This document shows positions 1 to 7,579 of a DNA stretch of 16,049 bases, one piece after another. A program made the translations under genes and the position numbers. Source of the stretch: an uncultured Treponema sp. (lineage in GTDB: Bacteria > Spirochaetota > Spirochaetia > Treponematales > Treponemataceae); the NCBI GenBank assembly GCA_937923945.1, contig CALDWC010000090.1:1-16049 (forward strand). Reading direction: 5' to 3'. The stretch's first letter is position 1. Each line of letters opens with the position of its first letter. A model generated the notes under the pieces. The model was not told the origin of the DNA, searched no databases, and worked only from the letters and a program-made list of their open reading frames with translations.

Positions 1-1
1 A

Positions 2-82
2 GTCAGTCCTCAAGAGCTAAAAAACAAACTATCGGAATATAACAACATCGTAGAGGGAAAAAAGAGTAAAGCGCTTTTATAA
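2..82 (+). CDS. Possible 3' end of a plus-strand gene (partial)
   Basis: One plus-strand frame is open from the left edge to a TAA at 80-82. It encodes 26 residues of ordinary charged, helical composition, beginning VSPQELKNKL and ending KKSKALL. If real, it is the C-terminus of a gene entering from outside the window and converging on the phage operon. I do not recognise the protein. The only support is amino-acid composition and the absence of a competing minus-strand ORF here. A random open frame of 81 bases is quite possible, so this is tentative. Confidence 0.3.
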   Translation, partial: VSPQELKNKLSEYNNIVEGKKSKALL

Positions 83-117
83 GTCCCGAACTATATCCAA
101 CATTATACCGATAATTC

Positions 118-131
118 CCACAGAAGTGTGG
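118..131. repeat. Short perfect inverted repeat (5-bp stem, 4-base loop)
   Basis: CCACA-GAAG-TGTGG lies between the end of the last minus-strand gene (stop at 160) and the possible plus-strand gene end at 82. It could fold in RNA from either strand and sits where a terminator would be expected between convergent units. It lacks the T-run of an intrinsic terminator, so its role is unproven. Nothing else is recognisable in 83-159. Confidence 0.3.
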
Positions 132-159
132 TACTGATGATTAGGAGATATCGTGTGCG

Positions 160-366
160 TTACTCCAGCACTTCTATGCTTTCTATTTCAGTTTGTAAGT
201 AACCGTGTAGCTGTCCGGTTTTATCCTCAATTGCAATAGAGGCAATTTCAGGGTCGTTATCTATAGCTTGAGTAAAACCTCTACAAAAACCTTGATGTGT
301 TTTTCTATTTTTTAATGTTACTTGTAAATTTTTACCGGCAGCGTTTGCCATTTCTAATTCTGTCAT
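160..366 (-). CDS. Small protein downstream of the toxin-tailed head gene; candidate immunity protein
   Basis: This 68-residue protein starts at the ATG at 364-366, preceded by a strong ribosome binding site (AAGGAG) 8 bases upstream. An upstream extension in the same frame is open but lacks such a site. The gene begins inside the 3' end of the minor head gene and overlaps it by 35 bases, so the two are translationally linked. The product has alternating beta-like segments: QVTLKN, FTQAIDNDPEIASIAI, and a C-terminal EIESIEVLE. It looks like a compact beta-barrel, perhaps Sm-like. It has no signal peptide, membrane segment or catalytic motif. Its position directly after a predicted BECR/Ntox50-type nuclease domain makes it a natural candidate for the cognate inhibitor. 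That function is inferred from context, not from a recognised immunity family. Confidence 0.75.
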   Translation of the reverse strand: MTELEMANAAGKNLQVTLKNRKTHQGFCRGFTQAIDNDPEIASIAIEDKTGQLHGYLQTEIESIEVLE

Positions 367-1819
367 TTTTTTCTCCTTGTTTCTTTTTATAATCAAAATA
401 CGGGACAATATGAATGCCTGTGTTACTATAATGTATTTTTGCAGAATCGGTTTTTGTAAAAGTTTTTGATATAATGCTAAAATCAAATCCCTTTAATCTA
501 CCGTCTTTAATAATTTCTTTTAATCCTCCACCTTCAAAATAGCAATATCCGCTTCCTGCTTTTTCATCTATTATCTTTTGTAAAGTTGCAATATCATTTT
601 CAAAATAGCTTGCGTTTTCTTTCATTGTTTTGTTACCGGCAATGTGTCTGTTTTGCTTGCTGTCGTTAATCTTTGCTCCGTATGTTTCGACATAGAGTTT
701 CTGATACTCTTTTGGTTTATCGTATAACGCTTCAAGTTTTTTGTCAAGCTCCTTTCGTGCCGCCTCTTTCTTTTCCTTTCGCCGTTGGTACGCTTGCCGG
801 CGTTGCTCTCTTAAAGCTTCTTTTTGCTCCTCCGTCAGTTCGTCCATATTGATAAAGCCGTGCCCGTTCTTGAGCCGCTCTTTCACTTCGTCCCAATTTT
901 CAGGCGGCGTGTTACCGATGCCTTTTTCTATATCTTTCAGTATTACCGGCGCAAGGCAGCACAGGCAGCAAATATGCGGTTTCATCGGCGCGTTATCGAG
1001 CGGATATATTCCGCAGCCAAGCCCGTAGTCATCGGCGTAGGCTAACTCATCACATACATCGTGATAGCCGGCGATACGGTTATTCGACAAAAGCCACTTA
1101 ACCGCTTTTATTGCGGGGTTATCTTTGTAACCTTCAATCGTTGCAAGCCAATAGGTTTCCGATAACTCATTGCGTGCAAGCCGCAGCGCTTCATATACCA
1201 AGTCTTTCGGCAAACGCCCGCCCATTCGCTCCGCCAGTGCAGGATAATCTTTGACAAAATTTTCCGCGCCCTTTTTCACATAACACGCAAGTGCTTCAGC
1301 AACTTTTCGAGCGTCCGTATTGACACCGCTTTCGATAATGTCTTTTATCTTCTCTAAATTATTACCGCTTATGTCCCATATCTTATCCGATAACACAAAC
1401 GGCTTATTTTTGAAAACTCTTTTTTTATGCATCGTGCTTTTTGCAATAAGTTCCGCCTCCCGCACAATGTCTTTTTCAATGAGCTTAAATTTTACACCGG
1501 CAGCACTTGCATTATACGCCCGCTTTATTCTTTCGCCGATTGACAGCCCTGCTATACTTGCGTCGGTTAAAGCCTTTTCCGTTATTGCATCGAGTTTCGC
1601 TGCGAAGTTTACTTTTTCACTTTCGATTAAAAGTTTTAAGTTTTCGTCAACGCTATATAAAAGCCCTCCTTTTAATTCTTTTTGAATACGCTTGACGCTT
1701 TCCATCAACGCTTGTTTTATTTCTCGTTCGCAGCCGATTAAAGCGTTGCGCCGCTCTTGTAATGCGTCCTTTATAAATTGCCGTACCGCTTCCGGCACTT
1801 CGGATAAATCAAAGTCCAT
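332..1819 (-). CDS. Phage minor head (Mu gpF-like) protein with C-terminal polymorphic-toxin-50/BECR nuclease domain
   Basis: The 495-residue protein follows the portal gene after 2 bases, the usual place for a head-morphogenesis (minor capsid) protein. Residues about 1-300 are helical and end in a region typical of gpF-like proteins: W242-L-L-S, then HDVCDELA, YGLGCGIYPL and a Cys-rich PHICCLCCL (about 242-291). A Lys/Arg/Glu-rich coiled segment (about 325-370) links to a distinct C-terminal domain (about 378-475). That domain has SKQNRHIAG (387-395), a middle alpha/beta region with YFEGGG, and IHYSNTGIHIVP (462-473). This order of K-Q-x-x-H-I-x-G and IHYSxxGxHIVP is what I associate with bacterial polymorphic toxin type 50 and related phage BECR-fold RNases, which are known fusions to phage head proteins. 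The start has little ribosome binding site, so coupling to the portal gene is likely. The toxin assignment is from memory of the family pattern. Confidence 0.88.
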   Translation of the reverse strand: MDFDLSEVPEAVRQFIKDALQERRNALIGCEREIKQALMESVKRIQKELKGGLLYSVDENLKLLIESEKVNFAAKLDAITEKALTDASIAGLSIGERIKRAYNASAAGVKFKLIEKDIVREAELIAKSTMHKKRVFKNKPFVLSDKIWDISGNNLEKIKDIIESGVNTDARKVAEALACYVKKGAENFVKDYPALAERMGGRLPKDLVYEALRLARNELSETYWLATIEGYKDNPAIKAVKWLLSNNRIAGYHDVCDELAYADDYGLGCGIYPLDNAPMKPHICCLCCLAPVILKDIEKGIGNTPPENWDEVKERLKNGHGFINMDELTEEQKEALREQRRQAYQRRKEKKEAARKELDKKLEALYDKPKEYQKLYVETYGAKINDSKQNRHIAGNKTMKENASYFENDIATLQKIIDEKAGSGYCYFEGGGLKEIIKDGRLKGFDFSIISKTFTKTDSAKIHYSNTGIHIVPYFDYKKKQGEKNDRIRNGKRCR

Positions 1820-1821
1820 TG

Positions 1822-3327
1822 TTAGCTATTCTCAAAAACACCCGCTATTGCTTCGCTTGCTTCCAAGTCCCCGCTCCGTATCCTGTCTTGTATTGCGTCG
1901 ATATTCATTTTCAGTTTTTGCCACGCTTGATTATCTTTTGTTTCCGTTTCAAAATCCGCCGGAATAGTAATAAAATTTTTCAGCGTATTAAATGCAGTCT
2001 TCGGACTTATAAGCCCAAGTGTGAGCGCCTTATCCATCGCATTGACAAACGTAGCAAGTGCATTCATAACCGCAACATCATCTTTCGCCGTGAGCTCCTG
2101 CCAGTCAACCGTTATATTTTCGGTGCCACCGTCCGCCGCAAATATATCCCGCTCTGCAATTGAATTTTTTGCAATGCGGAACACTTCCAAAAGCCAATAA
2201 TAAAACTCGCTATATTCTCCTTGCCGCCCTTCAACTTTTTTCGCCCATACCGGAGACTGCTCCTTGACGCTCGCATAATTGCCGTTCAGCGCCGTACCGT
2301 ATAGGTACTCCGGCATTGTCATTTCAACGATTATCCAGTGCAGAAGTTTTAAAAGTGATATGGCACTTTCGACATTGTTATTCTGCGAAACATACGAGAC
2401 CCCGCCGTTTCCGTCGTCGGTATCGATGATTGCAACTTTGAACTGTGTCGGGTCTATTGCTTGTTTTCCTTCCGAGATTCTACGGATAGCGCTATCGTCG
2501 AGACTAAATGAGAGCTTCATAAACTTTTCAGGGTCTTTTACTTTAATCTGTACACGAGGCTCCAGTATATCATCGATATGTTTTCCCAGCTTCCGCAATG
2601 TTGCATCGTAGCGCCTAATATACGGAACCGCAGGCGATATTTCAGGTATGCCGTCTTGTAAAAAAGTTTGCTTGTTATTGTAAAGGCAAAATACCGGTAC
2701 AAAATGAAAAGGCGTCTTTGTTTCTATCCGTGCACTTTCATACTGCGGAGGAAGGTCGCCGTCAACGGTTATCACTTCACGCCCCGCTTCAAGCGTTATT
2801 TTTACGGTACACTTTTTTTCGGTATTATCCTCAAGCCATTTTTCTTTTTGCTCAATAACCAGTTTTTTATAACCGCCGTCAAGGTTTTTAACGCTTTCTT
2901 TTTCAACGACAAATTCGAGCGGAAGTTGTTTAATGCGGATTTCGGTTTTTCCGAGTTCAGACTTTTCAATCCTCACCCACACAAAATGCTTGCCGTCAAT
3001 CATCGTCTGCCGGTAAATATTAAAAAGCGCCGTTTTATTTCGTTGTAAAAACTGCTGCGCTTGTTTCGTGAAAAGGTCGCTATCGGCACTCACATCCGGT
3101 AAGCCAATAAACCAGCAAAATGTATCAATGTACAATTTCGTGCAGTAGTTTCCCAGTGAGTAATTATAGTAGCTTGAATTATCCGCCGGCGCCGACGCAT
3201 ACAAAGAGCGCGATAGCATATAGTCCGACGCAAGGTTATCAAAACTAGCGCCCGTATCCCGTTCGCTTTTGTCAATAAAAAGTCCCGCAACGCCGCTCCG
3301 TGCTTTGAAAAAATCAATGAGTTTCAT
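1822..3327 (-). CDS. Phage portal protein (SPP1 gp6-like)
   Basis: The 501-residue protein forms the dodecameric portal through which DNA is packaged and to which the terminase docks. The assignment rests on length, on position immediately after the large terminase (15-base gap) and before the minor head protein, and on family-like sequence. The N-terminal half is rich in aromatic residues (YYNYSLGNYC, then DTFCWFIGLPDV), followed by a beta-rich wing. A long helical region includes LLHWIIVEMTMPEYLYG and SVKEQSPVWAKKVEGRQ (residues about 330-375). The acidic, helical C-terminus is where SPP1-type portals carry their crown. The start ATG is preceded by GGGAG about 11 bases upstream, which is long spacing. 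No frameshift or truncation is visible. Confidence 0.9.
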   Translation of the reverse strand: MKLIDFFKARSGVAGLFIDKSERDTGASFDNLASDYMLSRSLYASAPADNSSYYNYSLGNYCTKLYIDTFCWFIGLPDVSADSDLFTKQAQQFLQRNKTALFNIYRQTMIDGKHFVWVRIEKSELGKTEIRIKQLPLEFVVEKESVKNLDGGYKKLVIEQKEKWLEDNTEKKCTVKITLEAGREVITVDGDLPPQYESARIETKTPFHFVPVFCLYNNKQTFLQDGIPEISPAVPYIRRYDATLRKLGKHIDDILEPRVQIKVKDPEKFMKLSFSLDDSAIRRISEGKQAIDPTQFKVAIIDTDDGNGGVSYVSQNNNVESAISLLKLLHWIIVEMTMPEYLYGTALNGNYASVKEQSPVWAKKVEGRQGEYSEFYYWLLEVFRIAKNSIAERDIFAADGGTENITVDWQELTAKDDVAVMNALATFVNAMDKALTLGLISPKTAFNTLKNFITIPADFETETKDNQAWQKLKMNIDAIQDRIRSGDLEASEAIAGVFENS

Positions 3328-3342
3328 TTTTGTATCATCTCC

Positions 3343-4821
3343 CTAAAATCTAAAAATATTGACAAGTGCCTCCGCTGCCATCTCTTTCATTTCCGTATCG
3401 CTTGCGTCCGGTTTCAAATAATTTATTGCGTGTGCGAACGCGTCCATACGGTCGGGACTGTCGTCTCCCGGCTGCCAGTTACACAATTCACTTTCCAGTA
3501 CATCCAAGTTATCCGTCCCGTGATTTGCATTATACACTTTTTCATCTCGGTAAAAATGAATGCGTCCCTGTTCGCATAATGTGGAGGCATTTAATGCACG
3601 CGCCGATTTTGAACGCACCGAGCGAACGCGGTGTATGTTTGTTTTTACGCCGGCATTTATCAAAGTACTTTCTACCATATCCCCGCCTTGATTATCCTCA
3701 ATGACTACGATATCGGCGTGTACTCGCTCGGCTTCCATCTTTACCCGCTCGCCCCATTGCTTCGGCGTTCCGACGATTGAACTATCGGCGATAACATAAA
3801 AGTGCGTTTCCTTTTTTGCCTGCACTTGACCGCCGGCTAAAAGTTTGTCCGGCGCCTTGCTTTCTATCACAGTGATAATACCCGTATGGTTTGAACTTGC
3901 GTTATGGCTTACTGCGGGGTCTACCGATACGACAATGCGCTTTCTTTCTGCCGGTATGGGAAGTTCTGTTACTCGGTTGTTTGCTATCCACTCTTGTTTA
4001 AATAATGCGTTCGGGTTATCGTCAAGGATTTCAGCGTATAATTCTTGCAAACCTAAACGGGTACCTTCATACTTCGATACAATCGTATTGATAAATGCAG
4101 GGGATAAATTGCTTTTATTGTCGTAGGTACTTCCAACCGTAACGGTTACACAAGATCGCCCGTCGGGTGTAGTGAGCTTTTCAAGCCGCTTTGTAAACTC
4201 CGTCGGCTTCGGTGTACTCGTAACAACGCAGAGTGGATTATTCCCTAATCGTAAGCCCAGTAAGAGGTTATCGAAAGTCGCTTCGGGGTACTGCCATTTA
4301 TGAATTTCATCGCACCATAAAAAATCGGACTGCGCGCCTCTTGACTTTTCCGGTTCGCTTCCGTAAAAAATACTTATCACCGCACCGTTTTTGAAAAACA
4401 CTTTTTTTACGGACGGTCTATAAGTCATTTCTAAATCCTGCGGACAGTATCGGGCTATACCGCTTTCGCCGTTTATCATAATGTCGCGCACCTCTTCAGC
4501 AGTCGCTCCACAAAGAGATAAATTTTTATACATACCGGTTTTTACCGCTTCGATAATCGCTTGTCCCGCCGTCCGTGTTTTTCCCCAGCCTCGACCGCAA
4601 CGCAAGCACCAAATATAACGCTTACCGCTTACCCAGTCTAAAGGCGGAAGTTGGTCGTCTCGCGCCCAAAAATCCCATCGGTATTTTAATCCGTCCCGCT
4701 CTTTACCGGAAAGACTTTCTACAAGCATCGTTGCCGCCTCGCTGTCTTTTTGCATTGCTTCAGCAGTGATTTCCGTTCGCTTATCCAAGCACTGCCAGCC
4801 TGTTTTTATTTTTTCACTCAT
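3343..4821 (-). CDS. terL: Phage terminase large subunit (ATPase and nuclease)
   Basis: This is the DNA-packaging motor that pumps DNA through the portal and cuts concatemers. Using the ATG at 4821 (AGAGGA site upstream) gives 492 residues; a start nine codons earlier is open but lies further inside the small-subunit gene. The ATPase half has Walker A CGRGWGKT at 75-82, Walker B FLWCDE at 167-172 and a coupling-type TSTPKP at 201-206. The nuclease half has an RNase H-like triad candidate: D301 in VVSVDPA, E375/D376 in VVIEDNQGGD, and D457/D460 in DRMDA. All key residues are intact, so the protein should be active. The start overlaps the small-subunit stop by 8 bases (ATGAGTGA), indicating translational coupling. 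Confidence 0.95.
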   Translation of the reverse strand: MSEKIKTGWQCLDKRTEITAEAMQKDSEAATMLVESLSGKERDGLKYRWDFWARDDQLPPLDWVSGKRYIWCLRCGRGWGKTRTAGQAIIEAVKTGMYKNLSLCGATAEEVRDIMINGESGIARYCPQDLEMTYRPSVKKVFFKNGAVISIFYGSEPEKSRGAQSDFLWCDEIHKWQYPEATFDNLLLGLRLGNNPLCVVTSTPKPTEFTKRLEKLTTPDGRSCVTVTVGSTYDNKSNLSPAFINTIVSKYEGTRLGLQELYAEILDDNPNALFKQEWIANNRVTELPIPAERKRIVVSVDPAVSHNASSNHTGIITVIESKAPDKLLAGGQVQAKKETHFYVIADSSIVGTPKQWGERVKMEAERVHADIVVIEDNQGGDMVESTLINAGVKTNIHRVRSVRSKSARALNASTLCEQGRIHFYRDEKVYNANHGTDNLDVLESELCNWQPGDDSPDRMDAFAHAINYLKPDASDTEMKEMAAEALVNIFRF

Positions 4822-5407
4822 TCGGCGGATCCTCTTGCGCCGCTTCATTCGGCGGCTCCTTTTCGTGTTTTATTGCGTTGAGTTTTTCAAGTAGCGCCTG
4901 CTTTTTAATATCGATACTTATATCGACATCAGCGTTACCGGCACTTTCAACGGAAACATTTAATATCTCGTTATTTACCCCGTATGATTTCCGCTCAATT
5001 TCTACCGCCGTGTTTACCAAAGTAGGCAAGACGTTCCAATTTATTTCGGAAAGTATTTCGTCAAGCTCTTCAGTGCTTCTGGTTTCTTTTATCTTTTTGA
5101 TTAAAGCCTGCGCCTTTTTACCGACCGCGTATTTAATAGCCTGCGCCAGTTGGATATTTTCTTTGTTTGCTTTTTTGATAGCTTCGATATTTTCTTTACG
5201 GCTTATTTCGTCAATATAGCGGTCGTAAGCGTCAGCACGAGATACCCAGTTATTGCTAGATGACAATTTCTCCAAATATCCCGCAGTTTTCCCACACTTT
5301 TCCCGCACCTTTGCAATAGTACGAGTAACGCCCATATCAAGATAGGTTTTAAAGTATGCGTACTGCAATGCACTTTCACCCCGTTGCCGCTCCCACTGTT
5401 CAGCCAT
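4814..5407 (-). CDS. terS: Phage terminase small subunit
   Basis: The 197-residue protein sits directly upstream of, and overlaps, the large terminase. Small terminases bind the phage packaging site and regulate the large subunit. The N-terminal region (about 1-60) contains Q-Y-A-Y-F-K, R-T-I-A-K-V-R-E-K-C-G-K and NNWVSRADAYDRY, the pattern of an HTH followed by the W-x-x-R-A-x-A-Y/W-D motif common in small terminases. Residues about 70-145 are long charged helices suited to oligomerisation, and the C-terminus is acidic (KEPPNEAAQEDPPNE). Its ATG shares one base with the ParB-like gene's stop (TAATG), so it is probably translated by re-initiation. Confidence 0.85.
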   Translation of the reverse strand: MAEQWERQRGESALQYAYFKTYLDMGVTRTIAKVREKCGKTAGYLEKLSSSNNWVSRADAYDRYIDEISRKENIEAIKKANKENIQLAQAIKYAVGKKAQALIKKIKETRSTEELDEILSEINWNVLPTLVNTAVEIERKSYGVNNEILNVSVESAGNADVDISIDIKKQALLEKLNAIKHEKEPPNEAAQEDPPNE

Positions 5408-6162
5408 TAGTTACCCCGCATATTGATTTTACCGTCAGCAACATCGTACAGAATGCTGGATTTAACGAACTTTTCATTCGGGTTTATATGTGCACGCCTG
5501 CAAAAATCCTGCTTGGCTGCATTGTTTTCAAACACAAGCGATAAAACATAATCATCATATTTTGCTTGATAGTCCTCGTCGTTTCGGTTTTCGGCTTTTC
5601 GCATATCCCGCTCTGCTTGGCGGGCTTCTTTGAGCCGATCGGCTTTTTGCGCCAGCTCCACCATATCGACAACATCGGTTTGCTGCGGGGTCGGGTCAAA
5701 CAAGCTGCTTGCTTCCTCGAATAAATCAGAGCCTGCAAAAATATACTGTAAGTCCAGCTTGTCAAACGCTAAGTCTTTTTCAAAATCAATGTCGGGGTAG
5801 GCTATTTTTATTTCCTGCAACAATTCATTATCCCACTCGCCTTGAGCGGAAGGGTTGTTTAAAAAAACATTTATTTTAACCTCCGTTTCCTCATCGACTT
5901 GTATCATCGAAACTTGCAAGGTATAATCGTTTTGAGGGTACCCGTTTTCCTCGTCCATAATTGAAAGTTTTTGATGCCCGCCTACAACATTCATCGTTGT
6001 TCGGTTTACAATAATCGGAGCCACGAGCCCATATGTTTTTAAGCCCTTTTTTAACTTCCGTCTCGCTTCGCTTGTTATCGTTCGCGGATTATAAGGCGCC
6101 TCGTGAATTGCACTCCTCGAAACCGTTTCAATTTTATATACTTCAAATTTGTTACTTCCCAT
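5407..6162 (-). CDS. ParB/sulfiredoxin-fold nuclease-like protein (IbrB-like)
   Basis: The 251-residue protein has an N-terminal ParB-type domain (about 10-105). Characteristic motifs are YNPR (24-27), a K/R-rich helix, YGLVAPIIVNR (44-54) and VVGGHQK (59-65), the GGH being the ParB nucleotide/nuclease motif. Residues about 165-205 form a highly charged probable coiled coil. The C-terminal segment (about 205-250) is unassigned. The start overlaps the PAPS-reductase-like gene by 11 bases and has a good AAGGTGG site. No ParA or centromere-like repeat array is seen, so a partition role is unlikely. The tight pair with a PAPS-reductase-like gene recalls IbrA/IbrB of enterobacterial prophages, whose biochemical activity remains unclear as far as I know. 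Confidence 0.85.
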   Translation of the reverse strand: MGSNKFEVYKIETVSRSAIHEAPYNPRTITSEARRKLKKGLKTYGLVAPIIVNRTTMNVVGGHQKLSIMDEENGYPQNDYTLQVSMIQVDEETEVKINVFLNNPSAQGEWDNELLQEIKIAYPDIDFEKDLAFDKLDLQYIFAGSDLFEEASSLFDPTPQQTDVVDMVELAQKADRLKEARQAERDMRKAENRNDEDYQAKYDDYVLSLVFENNAAKQDFCRRAHINPNEKFVKSSILYDVADGKINMRGN

Positions 6163-6802
6163 ACGCTTTCCACCTTAAAAAATCAGCTTCCGCCATCGGA
6201 TATTTTGTAACCCACTTTTCATAATCGGCGGGAAAATTATTTTTAAGCCACTCCAAACTTTCGCCTTTGTAAATATCGATATTGCGGAACCCCGAATATG
6301 TTTCCGGCGCTAAAATAAGCCGGTTTTGTTTTATGTAGTTTTGTATGTCTTTTTTACCCCAGATATGGAGCGGCGCCAGCTTTTTATACTTCCAGTCGAT
6401 GCCGTTATCGAAAGTTTTTAACATGCAAGCACGCGCCATACTTTCGCAGGCTTCCCAGCCCAGCGCGATATATTCAATATTGTATTTTGACCGCAATGCT
6501 GCAAATGTATCAGCCATTGTGAGCCGCTTGATTTTTCGTCCCTCACGGCTTATGAGGTACGAGGTTTCATAATGCGGATACTGCTCTATTTTTATACCGT
6601 AGCGGTTTTCATAATAACGGATAACCTTGTTTTTACTTTCCAAGTTTTCACAATAATACAAAAACACCGGAACATACCGCCCTTTCATAAACTTTTGGAA
6701 AAGGTCAAGCATAACCGTACTGTCAGCACCAAGCGAATACAAAACAATGGCGGAGTTAATATTCCCCGCCATGTACTGTATCGATGAATACAGATTTTTC
6801 AT
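6152..6802 (-). CDS. PAPS reductase-like PP-loop protein (IbrA-like)
   Basis: The 216-residue protein belongs to the adenine-nucleotide alpha-hydrolase (PP-loop) fold. The PP-loop reads SLGADST at 23-29, against the canonical SGGxDS, so the second position is Leu rather than Gly. Family-like features follow: VPVFLYYCENLE (44-55), YGIKIEQYPHYE, LGWEACESMAR (114-124), and APLHIWGKKDIQNYIKQNRL (143-162), the typical P-x-x-x-W-x-x-x-D-I/V-x-x-Y-I segment. The C-terminal YSGFRNID and WVTKYP resemble phage members of the family. It probably activates a substrate by adenylation or transfers sulfur, but the substrate is unknown; assimilatory sulfate reduction is unlikely in this setting. It is the first long gene of the packaging transcription unit. 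Confidence 0.85.
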   Translation of the reverse strand: MKNLYSSIQYMAGNINSAIVLYSLGADSTVMLDLFQKFMKGRYVPVFLYYCENLESKNKVIRYYENRYGIKIEQYPHYETSYLISREGRKIKRLTMADTFAALRSKYNIEYIALGWEACESMARACMLKTFDNGIDWKYKKLAPLHIWGKKDIQNYIKQNRLILAPETYSGFRNIDIYKGESLEWLKNNFPADYEKWVTKYPMAEADFLRWKAYGK

Positions 6803-6816
6803 TTACAGACTATCCA

Positions 6817-6954
6817 TTATTTCCGTCTACCTTGATATGGGATTTTTTGAAAATCCACCCGCAGCTTGTTATAAATAGGACGATTTGTTCCACCACCAGT
6901 TCCGCCGCCACTGTCATAACAAACACGGTTATAAGGAAAACAATAACTGAACAT
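6817..6954 (-). CDS. Short leader ORF at the head of the packaging unit (45 residues, unknown)
   Basis: An ATG at 6952-6954 has an ideal ribosome binding site (GGAGG, 7-base spacing) and lies about 25 bases after a likely transcription start. It encodes 45 residues beginning MFSYCFPYNR, with a Gly-rich DSGGGTGGGTN centre and a basic C-terminus, ending 14 bases before the PAPS-reductase-like gene. No family is recognised. A second minus-strand frame (GTG at 6968 to TAG at 6810, 52 residues) overlaps it completely. It encodes a strongly hydrophobic peptide (SVIVFLITVFVMTVAAELVV) but has no ribosome binding site. Either frame, or both, could be used; I favour the first on initiation signals. Confidence 0.42.
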   Translation of the reverse strand: MFSYCFPYNRVCYDSGGGTGGGTNRPIYNKLRVDFQKIPYQGRRK

Positions 6955-6983
6955 AGTAACGCCTCCACAAAATGTTATGCTTT

Positions 6984-7011
6984 ATTATAACACAAACGGG
7001 GGGCGTAAAAT
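6984..7011 (-). promoter_or_regulatory. Probable sigma-70 promoter for the packaging module
   Basis: The minus strand carries a perfect -10 TATAAT at 6984-6989 and a weak -35 candidate ATTTTA at 7006-7011, 16-base spacer, with a run of six C in the spacer. Transcription would begin near 6977, just before the leader ORF's ribosome binding site. It lies in the only gap (6969-7034) between the ASCH gene and the packaging genes. The weak -35 would suit activation by a phage late regulator, but none is identified. Confidence 0.5.
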
Positions 7012-7034
7012 TTTAATTGTAATTGAAAAGAATT

Positions 7035-7559
7035 TTATTCAGGAAGGTTATAATTCCATAAGCCAAGTCTGCCTTTCACACTACAGATAGGCTCTTTTAA
7101 TGGAGTAGGATTTTTTAGTATCCAGTGATATTGATTATCTTCAGCCCATAGGCTTTGACTGTCTTTTACCACATCGACAATATCAACATAGCCGATTATG
7201 CGCTGCGGTTGCAATTGCCATAAATGTTTGTTATCAAAAGTTCGTTCAACAACTTTCATCCACCAATTTTCATCAGTGCCATCATCAACAGGAACACCTA
7301 AATCTATGTACTTATCGATTAAACTATCTCGATATTCTCCAAATGCATCAGCATATTTTTTATATTTTGTGTATAATTCTTCTTTACTTGCATTGCTTAG
7401 TTTGCTTGAACCAATAGGAAACGGCTCCGGCTCGCCACTCACATGAATATATAAGCGTCCTCTGTAGTCCGTATTCCATGTACGGTTTTCGACATCTTTT
7501 CCGCCGTATATAATCGAATAGGCGAACGGATTTTTTACGCTTAAAACTTTTACTTGCAT
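7035..7559 (-). CDS. ASCH-domain protein
   Basis: The 174-residue protein has an N-terminal ASCH (PUA-like, RNA/nucleotide-binding) fold. LSVKNPFAYSIIYGGKDVEN (6-25) contains the family motif GxKxxExR as G19-G-K21-D-V-E24-N-R26, followed by YRGRLYIHVSG. A middle insertion (about 45-95, Lys/Tyr-rich helices) precedes RIIGYVDIVDVV, a typical ASCH strand, and a C-terminal HWILKNPTPL. ASCH proteins are associated with RNA metabolism and modified-nucleoside hydrolysis; the target here is unknown. The gene has its own promoter and ribosome binding site and sits next to a toxin-antitoxin pair, so it looks like lysogenic-conversion cargo rather than a virion gene. Confidence 0.8.
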   Translation of the reverse strand: MQVKVLSVKNPFAYSIIYGGKDVENRTWNTDYRGRLYIHVSGEPEPFPIGSSKLSNASKEELYTKYKKYADAFGEYRDSLIDKYIDLGVPVDDGTDENWWMKVVERTFDNKHLWQLQPQRIIGYVDIVDVVKDSQSLWAEDNQYHWILKNPTPLKEPICSVKGRLGLWNYNLPE

Positions 7560-7579
7560 TTTTCAAAATTCCTTTATAA

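Noticed and set aside
741..2163. Several plus-strand open frames of 60-126 codons opposite the head and portal genes
   Set aside because: They are antisense to well-supported genes, rich in Ser/Phe/Leu/Arg typical of shadow frames, and lack ribosome binding sites.
5407..6162. ParB as part of a plasmid-style partition system (plasmid prophage)
   Set aside because: No ParA gene or centromere-like repeat cluster is present, and the partner is a PAPS-reductase-like gene in a packaging operon.
6784..6990. Plus-strand ORF of 68 codons covering the leader region
   Set aside because: It lies antisense to the better-supported minus-strand leader ORF and promoter and shows no plus-strand initiation signal; its composition is Thr/Ser-rich, as expected of a shadow frame.
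6991..7034. Terminator after the ASCH gene
   Set aside because: The AT-rich gap contains only weak A/T complementarity, with no GC stem.
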